Shown one piece after another: positions 1 through 8,495 of a stretch of DNA of 64,000 nucleotides. Each line of letters begins with the position of its first letter. The stretch's first letter is position 1. Both the position numbers and the translations under genes were made by a program. Source of the DNA: an uncultured Bacteroidales bacterium (GTDB lineage Bacteria; Bacteroidota; Bacteroidia; Bacteroidales; UBA932); the NCBI GenBank assembly GCA_946405435.1, contig CAMJHF010000003.1:89452-153451 (forward strand), read 5' to 3'. The notes under the pieces are model-generated. The model saw nothing but the letters and a program-made list of their open reading frames with translations, was not told the origin of the DNA and made no database searches.

Positions 1-2
1 CC

Positions 3-593
3 GTAGTGCTCACCAAGTCCAACGGCTTCGTCACCGGCTCGGCCCGCAGCGTGCAGGGCTTCGACCTGTACGAGGCCATAGAAAGCTGCGCTGACCTCCT
101 GGAGAACTTCGGAGGGCACGTGTATGCGGCCGGTCTCACCCTCAAGGAGGAGAATGTCGCGGAGTTCGCCCGCCGGATGGACAGCTTCGTGGCCGGGAAG
201 ATCACCGCGGAGATGCTCATTCCAGTCGTGGATATTGATTCCCGCCTTGATTTCTCGCAGATTACGCCCAAATTTTTCCGCATCCTCAAGCAGTTCCAGC
301 CCTTCGGCCCCGGCAACAACAATCCGGTTTTCGTCACGGAAAACGTCTACGACGCCGGCAACGGCCGCAAGGTGGGCGCAGGCGGAGTGCACCTCAAGCT
401 GGACCTCATACAGGAGTCGCAGCCCTATCACCAGATTGCCGCAATAGCCTTCAACATGGCCGAGTATTACGATTACATCAAGTCCGGCAATCCTCTGGAT
501 GTCTGCTATTCCATCGTCGAGAACTACTATCGTGGGAATTCCACCATCCAGCTTCGCGTACGAGACCTTAGAGAAAGAGAAGAAATAATATGA
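3..593 (+). CDS. recJ: single-stranded-DNA-specific exonuclease RecJ, C-terminal part (5' end outside window)
   Basis: This is the tail of a RecJ 5'-3' single-strand DNA exonuclease of recombination and repair. The gene enters the window already open, so its DHH catalytic domain is missing here only because of the window edge. What is visible is the end of the DHHA1 domain, with the family GGH motif (ENFGGHVYAAG, about 36 residues into the visible part), followed by the RecJ OB-fold region that contacts DNA (FQPFGPGNNNPVF and onwards). The stop TGA overlaps the ATG of the amylase gene by 4 bp, so the two are probably co-transcribed although their functions are unrelated. The family call is secure. 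Confidence 0.93.
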   Translation, partial: VVLTKSNGFVTGSARSVQGFDLYEAIESCADLLENFGGHVYAAGLTLKEENVAEFARRMDSFVAGKITAEMLIPVVDIDSRLDFSQITPKFFRILKQFQPFGPGNNNPVFVTENVYDAGNGRKVGAGGVHLKLDLIQESQPYHQIAAIAFNMAEYYDYIKSGNPLDVCYSIVENYYRGNSTIQLRVRDLREREEII

Positions 594-2476
594 AAAAGTC
601 TGTCATAAGCTTTTGCGCCGCACTTGCGACGTGTTTCTGCGTGTCCGCCCAGCCGGCCCCCGGCAGTTTCCGTCAGACCTGGCAGAAGGGTCCCGAGTGG
701 CTCCGGAACGCCGTGATCTATCAAGTGTATCCTTCTTCCTTCAAAGATTCCGACGGCAACGGCATAGGCGACATCCCCGGCGTAATATCCAAGCTGGATT
801 ACATAGAAAGTCTCGGCGTCACGGCCATCTGGTTCAACCCGCTGTTCGAGTCGGGGTGGATAGACGGCGGCTACGATGTGATTGATTTCTACAAAGTCGA
901 TCCCCGCTTCGGCACCAACAACGACCTCGTGGAACTGGTGCGGCAGGCCCATTCCAGAGGCATCAAGGTCATGCTGGACCTCGTGGCGGGACACACGTCA
1001 GACAAGCATCCCTGGTTCCTGCAGAGCGCGCAGGACACGAACCTGCAGTATTCCGACTACTACATCTGGAGCGACCGCCTGCCCGACGCCAAGGCGGTGC
1101 AGGACCTGGAGATCATGATGCAGGATCCCAACTTCATGCAGAATACAAGGGGCAAATGGATGAAGAGCGACTATCCCCGGGCAAAGTACTACTACAAGAA
1201 CTTCTACGCCTGCCAGCCCGCCCTCAACTACGGCTACGCCGAACCGGACCCTTCCAGGCCATGGGAGCAGGGAGTGGACGAACCTGGCCCGCGGGCAGTG
1301 AGGCAGGAGCTGAAAAACATCCTTGCATTCTGGTACGGCAAGGGCGTGGACGGCTTCCGGGTGGACATGGCTTCGAGCCTTGTGAAGAACGACCGCGACA
1401 AGACGGAAATCATGCGTCTGTGGCGAGAGATGCGCTCCTGGCAGGACGCCAACTTCCCCGGAAGGGTGCTCATGGCCGAGTGGAACGACCCCAAGTACTG
1501 TCTTGCCGGCGGCTTCAACGTGGACATGAACCTCAACAGCGTGAAATCCGCCAACCGCCGCATGTACTTTGACACCAAGCACCAGGCCGACGGCGGAAGC
1601 TACTTCTCCACCAACGGCGGCCAGCCCTCTGTCAGGGACCTTTATGGCAACCCGTGGCCCGAAGACAAAATAGACCGCAGTACCACCCCCGCCCAGATGC
1701 TGAAGACCTACTACGACTACTTTACCGATGCCCTGGAGTGGACGCGCGAATGGGGATACTTTGCCACCATCACCGGCAATCACGACCATCTGCGTTTCAA
1801 TACCGGCGCCCGCAACGACCCCTCGCAGCTCAAGGTGATGATGGCCTGGGTGCTCACGATGCCCCTCCCCATACTCTACTACGGCGACGAGATCGGCATC
1901 CGTAGCCTCGTGGACCTGCCCAATGTCGAAGGTGCCAACCACAACGGCAAGGAAAGGGCCGGCGGACGCAGTCCCATGCAGTGGGATTCAAGCGCGAATG
2001 CAGGATTCAGCACCTGTGCGCCAGATGATATCTACATTCCCGTGTGCCCCGAGTGGACTCCTGCGTGCTCCTATCCTCAGTATCTGGAATGGAAGGCTGC
2101 AGGATGCAAGAACCCTACGGCACCGGGGGCCATAACTGTGGACTCGCAGGAAGGAGATCCCGCCTCCCTTCTCAATTGGACGCGCGCCCTTATCAAGCTA
2201 CGCAAAGAGAACAAAGCCTTCTGGGCCGACTCCCGCTTCGAGCCTGTGTTCAACGAGGCCCGGCCCTATCCGATGCTGTACTATCGCACCGACGGGCTGG
2301 ATACATATCTCGTTGCGCTCAATCCTACTTCTAAGACCTGCAAGGTCGTGCTGGACCGCAAGTCTGAATCTTTCTCCAAGGCCATGCAGTTCGGAAAGGC
2401 CGGCTACAAGCTTACCCGAAAGGGAGATACGCTTACGCTCGGCCCGGTCAGCGCCTTGATAGTCAAGCTGGACTAA
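590..2476 (+). CDS. secreted GH13 alpha-amylase family glycosidase
   Basis: A 628-residue glycoside hydrolase of family 13, which acts on alpha-glucosidic bonds. Residues 1-20 form a signal peptide ending in SAQ, so the enzyme is exported. The GH13 motifs are all present: region I DLVAGH (D130, H135), region II GFRVD with nucleophile D259, region III with acid/base E297 in LMAEWN, and region IV GNHD with D399. A C-terminal beta domain follows. The N-terminal barrel start (VIYQVYPSSFKDSDGNGIGD) resembles oligo-1,6-glucosidase, alpha-glucosidase and trehalose-synthase-like members, so the exact substrate is not settled. The start overlaps recJ by ATGA. The TAA stop overlaps the convergent DUF4249 stop, leaving no room for a terminator between them. 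Confidence 0.9.
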   Translation: MKKSVISFCAALATCFCVSAQPAPGSFRQTWQKGPEWLRNAVIYQVYPSSFKDSDGNGIGDIPGVISKLDYIESLGVTAIWFNPLFESGWIDGGYDVIDFYKVDPRFGTNNDLVELVRQAHSRGIKVMLDLVAGHTSDKHPWFLQSAQDTNLQYSDYYIWSDRLPDAKAVQDLEIMMQDPNFMQNTRGKWMKSDYPRAKYYYKNFYACQPALNYGYAEPDPSRPWEQGVDEPGPRAVRQELKNILAFWYGKGVDGFRVDMASSLVKNDRDKTEIMRLWREMRSWQDANFPGRVLMAEWNDPKYCLAGGFNVDMNLNSVKSANRRMYFDTKHQADGGSYFSTNGGQPSVRDLYGNPWPEDKIDRSTTPAQMLKTYYDYFTDALEWTREWGYFATITGNHDHLRFNTGARNDPSQLKVMMAWVLTMPLPILYYGDEIGIRSLVDLPNVEGANHNGKERAGGRSPMQWDSSANAGFSTCAPDDIYIPVCPEWTPACSYPQYLEWKAAGCKNPTAPGAITVDSQEGDPASLLNWTRALIKLRKENKAFWADSRFEPVFNEARPYPMLYYRTDGLDTYLVALNPTSKTCKVVLDRKSESFSKAMQFGKAGYKLTRKGDTLTLGPVSALIVKLD

Positions 2477-3687
2477 TTCTCCGGCGCGGTGATTTCGTAC
2501 CAGGGGGTGACTGTGCCGCACAGGCCTCCCACTATGCCAAGGCCGTTGTAGACATTGGTGTAAGTGAAGTTGGGAGGGGTTACGCCGAAGTTGGACAGCA
2601 TGTTGAACGTCTCCAGATAGCGGGCCTTGCAGTAGTTGTAGAGCTCGTCGCTGAGGCGGTATAGCTCGAGACGGAACTCATTCTTGCGGCTCAGGACAAT
2701 GGAGAACACCGCAGGTCCGTCCTCGGAGACGGGACCGTTTATCAGCGTGTCCCCGCCGGTGGAGAAATCCAGTCCGGAGCCCCATAGCGAGCTGTCCAGA
2801 GAATTGATATAGAATGAATAAGCTCCGTCTGTGAACATCTTTCCGGGCAGCAGCATCATAGGCTGCGCGCCGAATATTCCGCTCTCCAAGAAGCCATTGT
2901 AGTAGTTGATGTTGGCGAAACCGTCCAGGTCCAGGGAATTCAGGTCGGCGGTCGATGCCAGCTGTCCGGCTATGGTGTAGAAAGTCTGGACAAGGGTGTC
3001 GACCACGATGTCTTCCGGCATTCCTGGAATGTCGGGGAGGCCGGGTATGCCGGGAATACCCGGGAATCCTGTCTCGGAAAGCGGCTCGGGAGCGTCCTCC
3101 GAAGGCTGGTCAATTTGGTTGTGGGCTATGACGGTGGTGGTGCGAATAAGCGCCTTGAGTCCGTAGTAATGGTTGTCTGGCACGTTCTCCTGAAGCTGCA
3201 TGACAACCTTGAAGGCCTCGGACGAGTCGGCCTGCACAGGGGAGACGGTGACGTCGCTGATTGCCGGGCGGGGAGGAATGGAAGTGCTTGCGAAAGCGGT
3301 TCTTACGCCCCGGCCATCGAGCCTCAGGTCTATTTTGTCGCCGGGCATAAGTGCCTTGGGCGTAAGGACCTTGGCGTAGCGTACGTTGCTGATTCCACCG
3401 TCGGGGGCTTTGAAGCCGAGCTCGATGGCCTCCTGCTCGCTGAGGTAGTTCACGGGCATGTCCTGCCCGTTGACGCTTATGCCAAGGTCGGAGTCAAGAA
3501 AGACGTACTTTCCGTTGCTAATGTTGCCGAAAGCGGGTTCTGCGTAGGCAATCTCTATGTAGGCAGAGTCGGGGGATGGGAGGTACTGCACGTACATCCT
3601 GGGTTCCGACACGTTGTCCAGGTCAAAGTGTATCTCGCATGATACGGCCGTCAGCAGCAGTGCTGCGATTTGCAGGATCCTTTTCAT
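2473..3687 (-). CDS. DUF4249-type outer-membrane lipoprotein, partner of the TonB receptor
   Basis: A 404-residue lipoprotein with a lipobox ending LTAVSC (Cys17), so it is probably anchored in the outer membrane. The layout (LDNVSEPRMYVQYLPSPDSAYIEI, then a beta-rich body) fits the DUF4249 family, which is usually encoded right beside a TonB-dependent receptor. Here the receptor ends 1 bp upstream of the start. The pair probably takes up one unknown substrate, with this protein as a surface or periplasmic accessory; that role is inferred. One oddity is a short collagen-like Gly/Pro stretch at residues 207-223 (GFPGIPGIPGLP and on) in a presumed loop. The family call rests on context and overall look and is less sure than the lipoprotein call. 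Confidence 0.75.
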   Translation of the reverse strand: MKRILQIAALLLTAVSCEIHFDLDNVSEPRMYVQYLPSPDSAYIEIAYAEPAFGNISNGKYVFLDSDLGISVNGQDMPVNYLSEQEAIELGFKAPDGGISNVRYAKVLTPKALMPGDKIDLRLDGRGVRTAFASTSIPPRPAISDVTVSPVQADSSEAFKVVMQLQENVPDNHYYGLKALIRTTTVIAHNQIDQPSEDAPEPLSETGFPGIPGIPGLPDIPGMPEDIVVDTLVQTFYTIAGQLASTADLNSLDLDGFANINYYNGFLESGIFGAQPMMLLPGKMFTDGAYSFYINSLDSSLWGSGLDFSTGGDTLINGPVSEDGPAVFSIVLSRKNEFRLELYRLSDELYNYCKARYLETFNMLSNFGVTPPNFTYTNVYNGLGIVGGLCGTVTPWYEITAPEN

Positions 3688-3688
3688 G

Positions 3689-5818
3689 TCAGAACTTGTA
3701 AGACACGCTGAGCGTGGGGATTATGGGGATAAGACCGTAGGCCAGGCCGTAGTAGTTTCCGTTTGCGTCGGCGTCGAGCATGGCGAAGGAGGCGTTCATG
3801 TGGTTGTAGGCGTTGTAGACGCTGAGGTTGAAGTTCCAGCGGTGGCCTTTCTTGTTGGTAAAGGTGTAGTCGGCCCCCAGGTCGAGCCTGTGGTAGTCGG
3901 GAAGCTTGGCGTTGTACGGAGCCTCGAAGAGCATGGACGACAGGCCGTGGCCGGTCTGGATTACGTGGCTGGGGAGGGTGATACGGTTGCCGGTATGGTA
4001 GTTCCAGTTGAAGAACAGGCTCCAGTGCTTGCCGGGCCTCCAGGTGCCTACAAGGTTGATTTTGTGCCTGTTGTCGTTATGGTCGGGGAAGGGGAACGGG
4101 TAGTATGCCATGAATTCCCGCCATGTCCAGCTGAGCGTGTAGTATGCCGACAGTTCAAGTTTCGGCGTTTCGTAGGTGGCCTCGGCCTCCAGGCCCCAGG
4201 AGCGTCCGTTGCCTGCGGTGAAAGACTTTTCCCAGTTCACGAGCGGCGGGTAGAAAGCGTTGGCGCCGTTGTAGGTGAGCATGTTGTGCATGGTCTTGTA
4301 CCAGCCCTCGAGGTTGAACTTGAAGTGCTGCGGAGTGAAGTACAGCCCGCCGGCTATCTGGTCTGAGATCATGGGGCCCGCCCCAATGGTGGAAGGCATC
4401 CAGCTGTTGGTGGGCAACTCGATGTACATGGCCGACACAAGGTGTGCGTACTGGCTCATGCGGGTGTACGACAGCTTGGTGCACAGATCTTTGGTTATGA
4501 GCCATTTGAGCGCTGCCCGGGGCTCCAGTCTGGCCCAAGTGCGTACCGGCGTGGAGAACAAGGATGCGCGCACTCCCGCGTTGAGGGTGAAGTTGTAGGC
4601 CAGGAACATTTCGTCCTCGTAGTACACCGCAGGCTCGAAGGCGCTGTAGGTATTGCCGTCGGTATTGGAATCGGTTTCGCCGTCTGCGCCGGGCATCTGG
4701 CGGAACTGACTGTATTCGCGGGTAGCCTTGTAGTGGTGGTACACTGCCGAGGCGCCGAAACGCATGTGGTGGGTGTCGCCCTTGTAGAAGTCGAAGTCGT
4801 ATTTGACGCCGGCATCGCCCACGGCGCAGATGTTGTCGTCGTCCATCGTTATGCGCATGGAGCCTCCGTCGGCGGAGGAGTTGACGTCGAACTTGTAGCC
4901 GACGTCGGAGCCGCTGCGGCTGTAGTAGCCGGTGAGCTTGCCCCGAAGCGTCTTGCTGAATTTGTAGTCCCAGTTGGCCGAGGTTGCCAGCGTGCCCCAC
5001 ATGGAACTGACGTTGATGCCCATGGTGGAGCCGGACTCTTTCTGGTCCAGGCCGGCGTGCAGGTAGTCACGTCCCCAGAAGGCTATGACGTTGAGTTTGC
5101 TGCGGCCGGAGAAGATGTGCGTCACGCGGGCGTTGAGGTCCTGCATGGAATAGCCGCCTGAGGCCTTGGGGTTGTTGCCGTTGCGGTGGTTGGCGTAGGC
5201 GATTGCCGGGATGGTCACTACATCCATCCAGGAGCGCCTGATGCCGAAGTTGAAAGAAGTCTTGCCCTTGACGATAGGACCCTCCAGCTGGATGCGGCCG
5301 TCGATGAGGCCGAGAGACAGGTTGCCGTGGTATTTGAACATGTCTCCCTCCTTGGTCTCCACGTCCACGACGGACGACAGCCGGCCGCCGTAGCGCGCGG
5401 GGAAGCCGCTCTTGTAGAAGTCCAGGTTGTCCACCACGTCGGTATTGAAACTGGAGAAGAAGCCGCCGAAGTGGGTTATGTTGTACAGCGGCACGCCGTC
5501 CAGCAGGAAGAGGTTGTCGTTGCCGTCCCCTCCGTGAACGTACAGGCCGCTCATGAGTTCGTTGCCCGCGGCCACGCCGGGGAGCATCTGAAGGTGCTTG
5601 ATTACGTCAGGGGTTCCGAACACGGCCACGCCGCTTCGGAGTTTGTCGCCGTCCAGGCGCATGAGGCCAGTCTGGGTGGTGTTGCGCATCTTTTCCTTGA
5701 CGGCGGTGACATAGGATGTGTCGAGAGTGTCTTGCTTTTCTATTGTCTGCGCATGCATGCTTGCGGCCGTCAGTATGGCGGCCGCAAACATGAATATTGA
5801 ACGCAATCCTATTCTCAT
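3689..5818 (-). CDS. TonB-dependent outer-membrane receptor
   Basis: A 709-residue outer-membrane receptor. A signal peptide (residues 1-24, ending MHAQ) is followed by a plug domain with typical motifs: GTPDVIKHLQMLPGV, LYVHGGDGNDNLFLLDGVP and ARYGGRLSSVVDV. A beta barrel follows and ends in the aromatic terminus SVSYKF expected for insertion by the BAM complex. It lacks the N-terminal carboxypeptidase-like domain often found in DUF4249-linked receptors, and it is not a SusC, having no SusD partner. Import would be powered by TonB-ExbBD, which are encoded elsewhere in this window. The start overlaps the serA stop as TGATG, so it may be read through from the serine genes. The ligand is unknown. 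Confidence 0.9.
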   Translation of the reverse strand: MRIGLRSIFMFAAAILTAASMHAQTIEKQDTLDTSYVTAVKEKMRNTTQTGLMRLDGDKLRSGVAVFGTPDVIKHLQMLPGVAAGNELMSGLYVHGGDGNDNLFLLDGVPLYNITHFGGFFSSFNTDVVDNLDFYKSGFPARYGGRLSSVVDVETKEGDMFKYHGNLSLGLIDGRIQLEGPIVKGKTSFNFGIRRSWMDVVTIPAIAYANHRNGNNPKASGGYSMQDLNARVTHIFSGRSKLNVIAFWGRDYLHAGLDQKESGSTMGINVSSMWGTLATSANWDYKFSKTLRGKLTGYYSRSGSDVGYKFDVNSSADGGSMRITMDDDNICAVGDAGVKYDFDFYKGDTHHMRFGASAVYHHYKATREYSQFRQMPGADGETDSNTDGNTYSAFEPAVYYEDEMFLAYNFTLNAGVRASLFSTPVRTWARLEPRAALKWLITKDLCTKLSYTRMSQYAHLVSAMYIELPTNSWMPSTIGAGPMISDQIAGGLYFTPQHFKFNLEGWYKTMHNMLTYNGANAFYPPLVNWEKSFTAGNGRSWGLEAEATYETPKLELSAYYTLSWTWREFMAYYPFPFPDHNDNRHKINLVGTWRPGKHWSLFFNWNYHTGNRITLPSHVIQTGHGLSSMLFEAPYNAKLPDYHRLDLGADYTFTNKKGHRWNFNLSVYNAYNHMNASFAMLDADANGNYYGLAYGLIPIIPTLSVSYKF

Positions 5819-6738
5819 CAGCGGTTGACTTGGAAGCGAGTGTTGCCGGTGGCGAAGTAGTCCGCGATCTGGCGGGCCGCAGCAAGACCGGCGTTGATGT
5901 TGGCCTCGGCGGTCTGGGCGCCCATCTTCTTTGGCGTGGCGAACACCCTGAGGCCGAACTTCTCCTTGAGAGCCTCGTAGTTGTCCGGGGCTACGTCGGT
6001 GATGTACTTGAGGTCGGGACGCTCTTCGAGGACCTTCTCCAGGCCTGCCTCGTCAATGACCTCCTTGCGGGCGGTGTTGACGAGCGTAGCGCCTTTGGGC
6101 ATGCGCGAAATGAGGTCGTAACCTATGCTTCCTATGGTTGAAGGCAGTGCTGGAATGTGGATGGAAAGGTAGTCGCTGCCTGCATAGAGCTCCTCGAGGG
6201 AGTGGACGGGCTCGGCCCCTCCGGCCTGGATCTGCTCGTCCTTAAGGAAGGGGTCTAGGGCGCAGACGCTCATGCCGAGCGCCTTGGCCTTTGCACCGAC
6301 GAGGCGGCCGACGGCGCCGAAAGCCTGGACTCCGAGCCTCTTTCCGGCAATCTCGCTGCCGGTGGCCGGAGTGAACTGGGTGCGCGCCATGTAAATCATC
6401 ATGGCCACGGCCAGCTCGGCCACGGCGTTGGAGTTCTGGCCGGGGGTGTTCATGACCACGATGCCGCGAGCACTTGCTGCGGCAAGGTCCACATTATCGT
6501 ATCCGGCGCCTGCACGCACGATTATCTTAAGTTCGGGGGCGGCGGCAATGACCTCCGCGGTAACTTTATCGGAACGGATAATCATGGCCTGGATATCGGC
6601 CACGGCGGCCGTCAGGTCTTCCTGGGCGGGATACTTCTCCAGCAGGGCCACTTCGTGTCCCGCTTGCGTGAGTATTTCTTTGATGCCGTTCACGGCTGCT
6701 GCCGCAAAAGGCTTCTGGGTGGCTACAAGTATTTTCAT
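5818..6738 (-). CDS. serA: D-3-phosphoglycerate dehydrogenase, Bacteroidetes-type SerA
   Basis: A 306-residue D-2-hydroxyacid dehydrogenase expected to oxidise 3-phosphoglycerate with NAD, the first step of serine synthesis. The family motifs VRAGAGYDNVDLAAA and MNTPGQNSNAVAEL are present, as is a Rossmann loop (AFGAVGRLVG). The catalytic-arginine region is NTARKEVID. There is no C-terminal ACT domain, so it is a short form. The usual active-site histidine segment (TPHxG) reads ATPKKMGAQTAEAN, with Lys in place of His; as far as I recall this is shared by Bacteroidetes SerA proteins. It sits 5 bp downstream of serC, which makes the next two-step partner and strongly supports the assignment. 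Confidence 0.88.
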   Translation of the reverse strand: MKILVATQKPFAAAAVNGIKEILTQAGHEVALLEKYPAQEDLTAAVADIQAMIIRSDKVTAEVIAAAPELKIIVRAGAGYDNVDLAAASARGIVVMNTPGQNSNAVAELAVAMMIYMARTQFTPATGSEIAGKRLGVQAFGAVGRLVGAKAKALGMSVCALDPFLKDEQIQAGGAEPVHSLEELYAGSDYLSIHIPALPSTIGSIGYDLISRMPKGATLVNTARKEVIDEAGLEKVLEERPDLKYITDVAPDNYEALKEKFGLRVFATPKKMGAQTAEANINAGLAAARQIADYFATGNTRFQVNR

Positions 6739-6743
6739 ATCGT

Positions 6744-7817
6744 TTAAATGTGCTTTTTTTCAAACTCTTGCATGCAGGCCACGAGGGCCTCCACGTCTTC
6801 CTGGGTGCAGGCGTTGTAGAGCGAGGCGCGGAATCCGCCCACGCTCCGGTGGCCCTTGATGCCCACCATGCCGCGCTCCTTGGCAAAAGCGAGGAACTCG
6901 TCCTGCAGGTCTTCGCGGCCCTCGGCCATGACGAAGCAGACGTTCATGATGGAACGGTCCTCCTTGTCGGCGGTGCCGCGGAACATGGAGTTGCGGTCTA
7001 TCTCGGCGTACAGGGTGGCGGCTTTCTTCTCGTCAATGGCGTGGATGGCGTCGATTCCGCCTATGCCCTTGAGCCACTTGAGGGTTTCGTTCATCACGAA
7101 AATGGAGAATACCGGGGGAGTGTTGAACATCGAGCCCTTGTCGATGTGGGTGCGGTAGTCGAGCATGGTGGGGATGTAGCGGCTCACGCGTCCCAGCATG
7201 TCTTTCTTGATTATGGCGAAGGCTACGCCGGCAGGGCCTGCATTCTTCTGGGCGCCGCCGTAGATCATGGCGTACTTGCTCACGTCCACCCTGCGGCTCA
7301 GGATGTCTGAGGACATGTCGGCGATGAGGGGAACGGGGCAGTCGATGTCGGTCTTGATCTCGGTGCCGTAGATGGTGTTGTTGGTGGTGATATGCAGGTA
7401 GTCAAGGTCTCCGGGGATTTCGAACCCCTTGGGGATGTAGCAGTAGTTGCGGTCCTTGGAGCAGGCGATGGCGTATGCCTCACCAAGGCCCTGGGCCTCT
7501 TTGAGTGCCTTGTGGGCCCAGACTCCGGTGTCCAGGTAGGCCGCTTTCTTCTCCAGGAAGTTCATGGCTACGTAGAGGAACTGGAGGCTTGCGCCGCCGC
7601 CCAGGAACACTACTTCGTAGTCTTCGGGGATATTGAGAAGTTCTTTCCAGAGGGCGCGGCACTCGTCCATCACGGCCTCCCACTCCTTGGTGCGGTGGGA
7701 GATGGAGATGAGCGAGACTCCTGTGCCTTTGAAGTCTTTGAGGGCCTCTATGGAACGGTCGATTGCCACCTGGGGCAGCAGGCAGGGACCTGCATTGAAA
7801 ACGTGAACTTTAGACAT
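6744..7817 (-). CDS. serC: phosphoserine aminotransferase SerC
   Basis: A 357-residue PLP-dependent class V aminotransferase that converts 3-phosphohydroxypyruvate and glutamate to phosphoserine. It also serves pyridoxine synthesis in some bacteria. Seen in the sequence: the N-terminal motif [10 protein letters not shown], the substrate-loop motif [16 protein letters not shown] near the phosphate site, and the Schiff-base lysine K191 in [12 protein letters not shown]. The length is normal for the family. The gene follows yigZ by 20 bp and precedes serA by 5 bp, and a good promoter lies inside the end of yigZ. Function is clear from sequence and context. Confidence 0.96.
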   Translation of the reverse strand: MSKVHVFNAGPCLLPQVAIDRSIEALKDFKGTGVSLISISHRTKEWEAVMDECRALWKELLNIPEDYEVVFLGGGASLQFLYVAMNFLEKKAAYLDTGVWAHKALKEAQGLGEAYAIACSKDRNYCYIPKGFEIPGDLDYLHITTNNTIYGTEIKTDIDCPVPLIADMSSDILSRRVDVSKYAMIYGGAQKNAGPAGVAFAIIKKDMLGRVSRYIPTMLDYRTHIDKGSMFNTPPVFSIFVMNETLKWLKGIGGIDAIHAIDEKKAATLYAEIDRNSMFRGTADKEDRSIMNVCFVMAEGREDLQDEFLAFAKERGMVGIKGHRSVGGFRASLYNACTQEDVEALVACMQEFEKKHI

Positions 7818-7837
7818 AATAATTTAGTGCTGTGGTA

Positions 7838-8434
7838 TTATATATATTCTGCAAAAGTACTGATTGTGCCGATTCTTTCCAAAAAATCTTCCCTTAAAGA
7901 GTCCCTGACGCGTACTTCCAGCGAGCACTCGGTGCCGAAGTCGCGGGCGCGCTGCGGTAGGTCCAGGTCCTTGAGTACTTTCATCACCTGCGGCATGCGG
8001 TCGTAGCCGAATTGCAGACGGAACCAGCTGCCGGCTATCTTCTCTACCGCGGAGGCGTTTGCAAGAGCGTCGGCGGTGGATGTCTTGTAGGCGCGAATCA
8101 GGCCCGGGATGCCCAGCTTTATGCCGCCGAAGTAGCGCACCACAACTACGAGTACGTCGCTCAGACCTGCTGAGTCTATCTGGCCGAGGATGGGGCGCCC
8201 GGCGCTGCCGGAAGGCTCCCCGTCGTCGTTTGCCCGCCACTTTTCTCCCTTTGACCCGATGCGGTAGGCGTAGCAGTGGTGGCGTGCGTCATGGTATTCT
8301 TTCTTGAGCGAATCGATGATGGCCTTGACCTCTTCTTCCGATTCCACCGGCCAGGCGGAGGCGATGAAACGGCTGCCGTTGTCTTTGAACAGGCCGTCTG
8401 ATTTTGCCGCTATGCTTTTATAAATATCGCTCAT
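7838..8434 (-). CDS. YigZ/IMPACT (UPF0029) family protein
   Basis: A 198-residue protein of the YigZ/IMPACT family. The N-terminal UPF0029 domain carries the hallmark run HHCYAYRIG, then NDDGEPSGSAGRPIL, and later VVVVRYFGGIKLG. A ferredoxin-like C-terminal domain follows. IMPACT proteins in eukaryotes act on translation control; the bacterial role is unknown. I take the ATG at 8434 as start. A GTG directly before it (8437) is an alternative, and a -7 box ends only 4 bases upstream of that GTG. The neighbouring serine genes give no functional hint. Confidence 0.88.
   Translation of the reverse strand: MSDIYKSIAAKSDGLFKDNGSRFIASAWPVESEEEVKAIIDSLKKEYHDARHHCYAYRIGSKGEKWRANDDGEPSGSAGRPILGQIDSAGLSDVLVVVVRYFGGIKLGIPGLIRAYKTSTADALANASAVEKIAGSWFRLQFGYDRMPQVMKVLKDLDLPQRARDFGTECSLEVRVRDSLREDFLERIGTISTFAEYI
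7852..7883 (-). promoter_or_regulatory. Bacteroidetes-type promoter for serC
   Basis: Read on the minus strand, a TTTG (-33 type element, 7883-7880) is followed by exactly 20 bases and then TACTTTTG (7859-7852), which fits the Bacteroidetes -7 consensus TAnnTTTG. Transcription would begin near 7848, about 30 bases before the serC ATG. The promoter lies within the last codons of yigZ, so serC-serA can be expressed independently of yigZ. Confidence 0.65.
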
Positions 8435-8441
8435 CACAGTC

Positions 8442-8449
8442 CAAATTTA
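8442..8449 (-). promoter_or_regulatory. -7 box for yigZ
   Basis: The minus strand reads TAAATTTG, an exact match to the Bacteroidetes -7 consensus TAnnTTTG. It ends 4 bases before a possible GTG start and 7 before the ATG, so any 5' leader would be almost absent. No clear -33 element is seen. Confidence 0.45.
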
Positions 8450-8461
8450 GCGATTTATTTT

Positions 8462-8469
8462 TATCTTCG
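8462..8469 (+). promoter_or_regulatory. -7 box for the pRiA4b-like gene
   Basis: TATCTTCG differs by one base from TAnnTTTG and lies 26 bases before the ATG at 8496. It is divergent from the yigZ promoter in the same 60-bp spacer. The -33 element is not obvious. Confidence 0.4.
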
Positions 8470-8495
8470 CATACTGATTTTATCGAATAGCAGAT

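Noticed and set aside
6..593. Truncated recJ as a pseudogene
   Set aside because: The missing 5' part is due to the window edge; the frame is open from the first base and the conserved end is intact.
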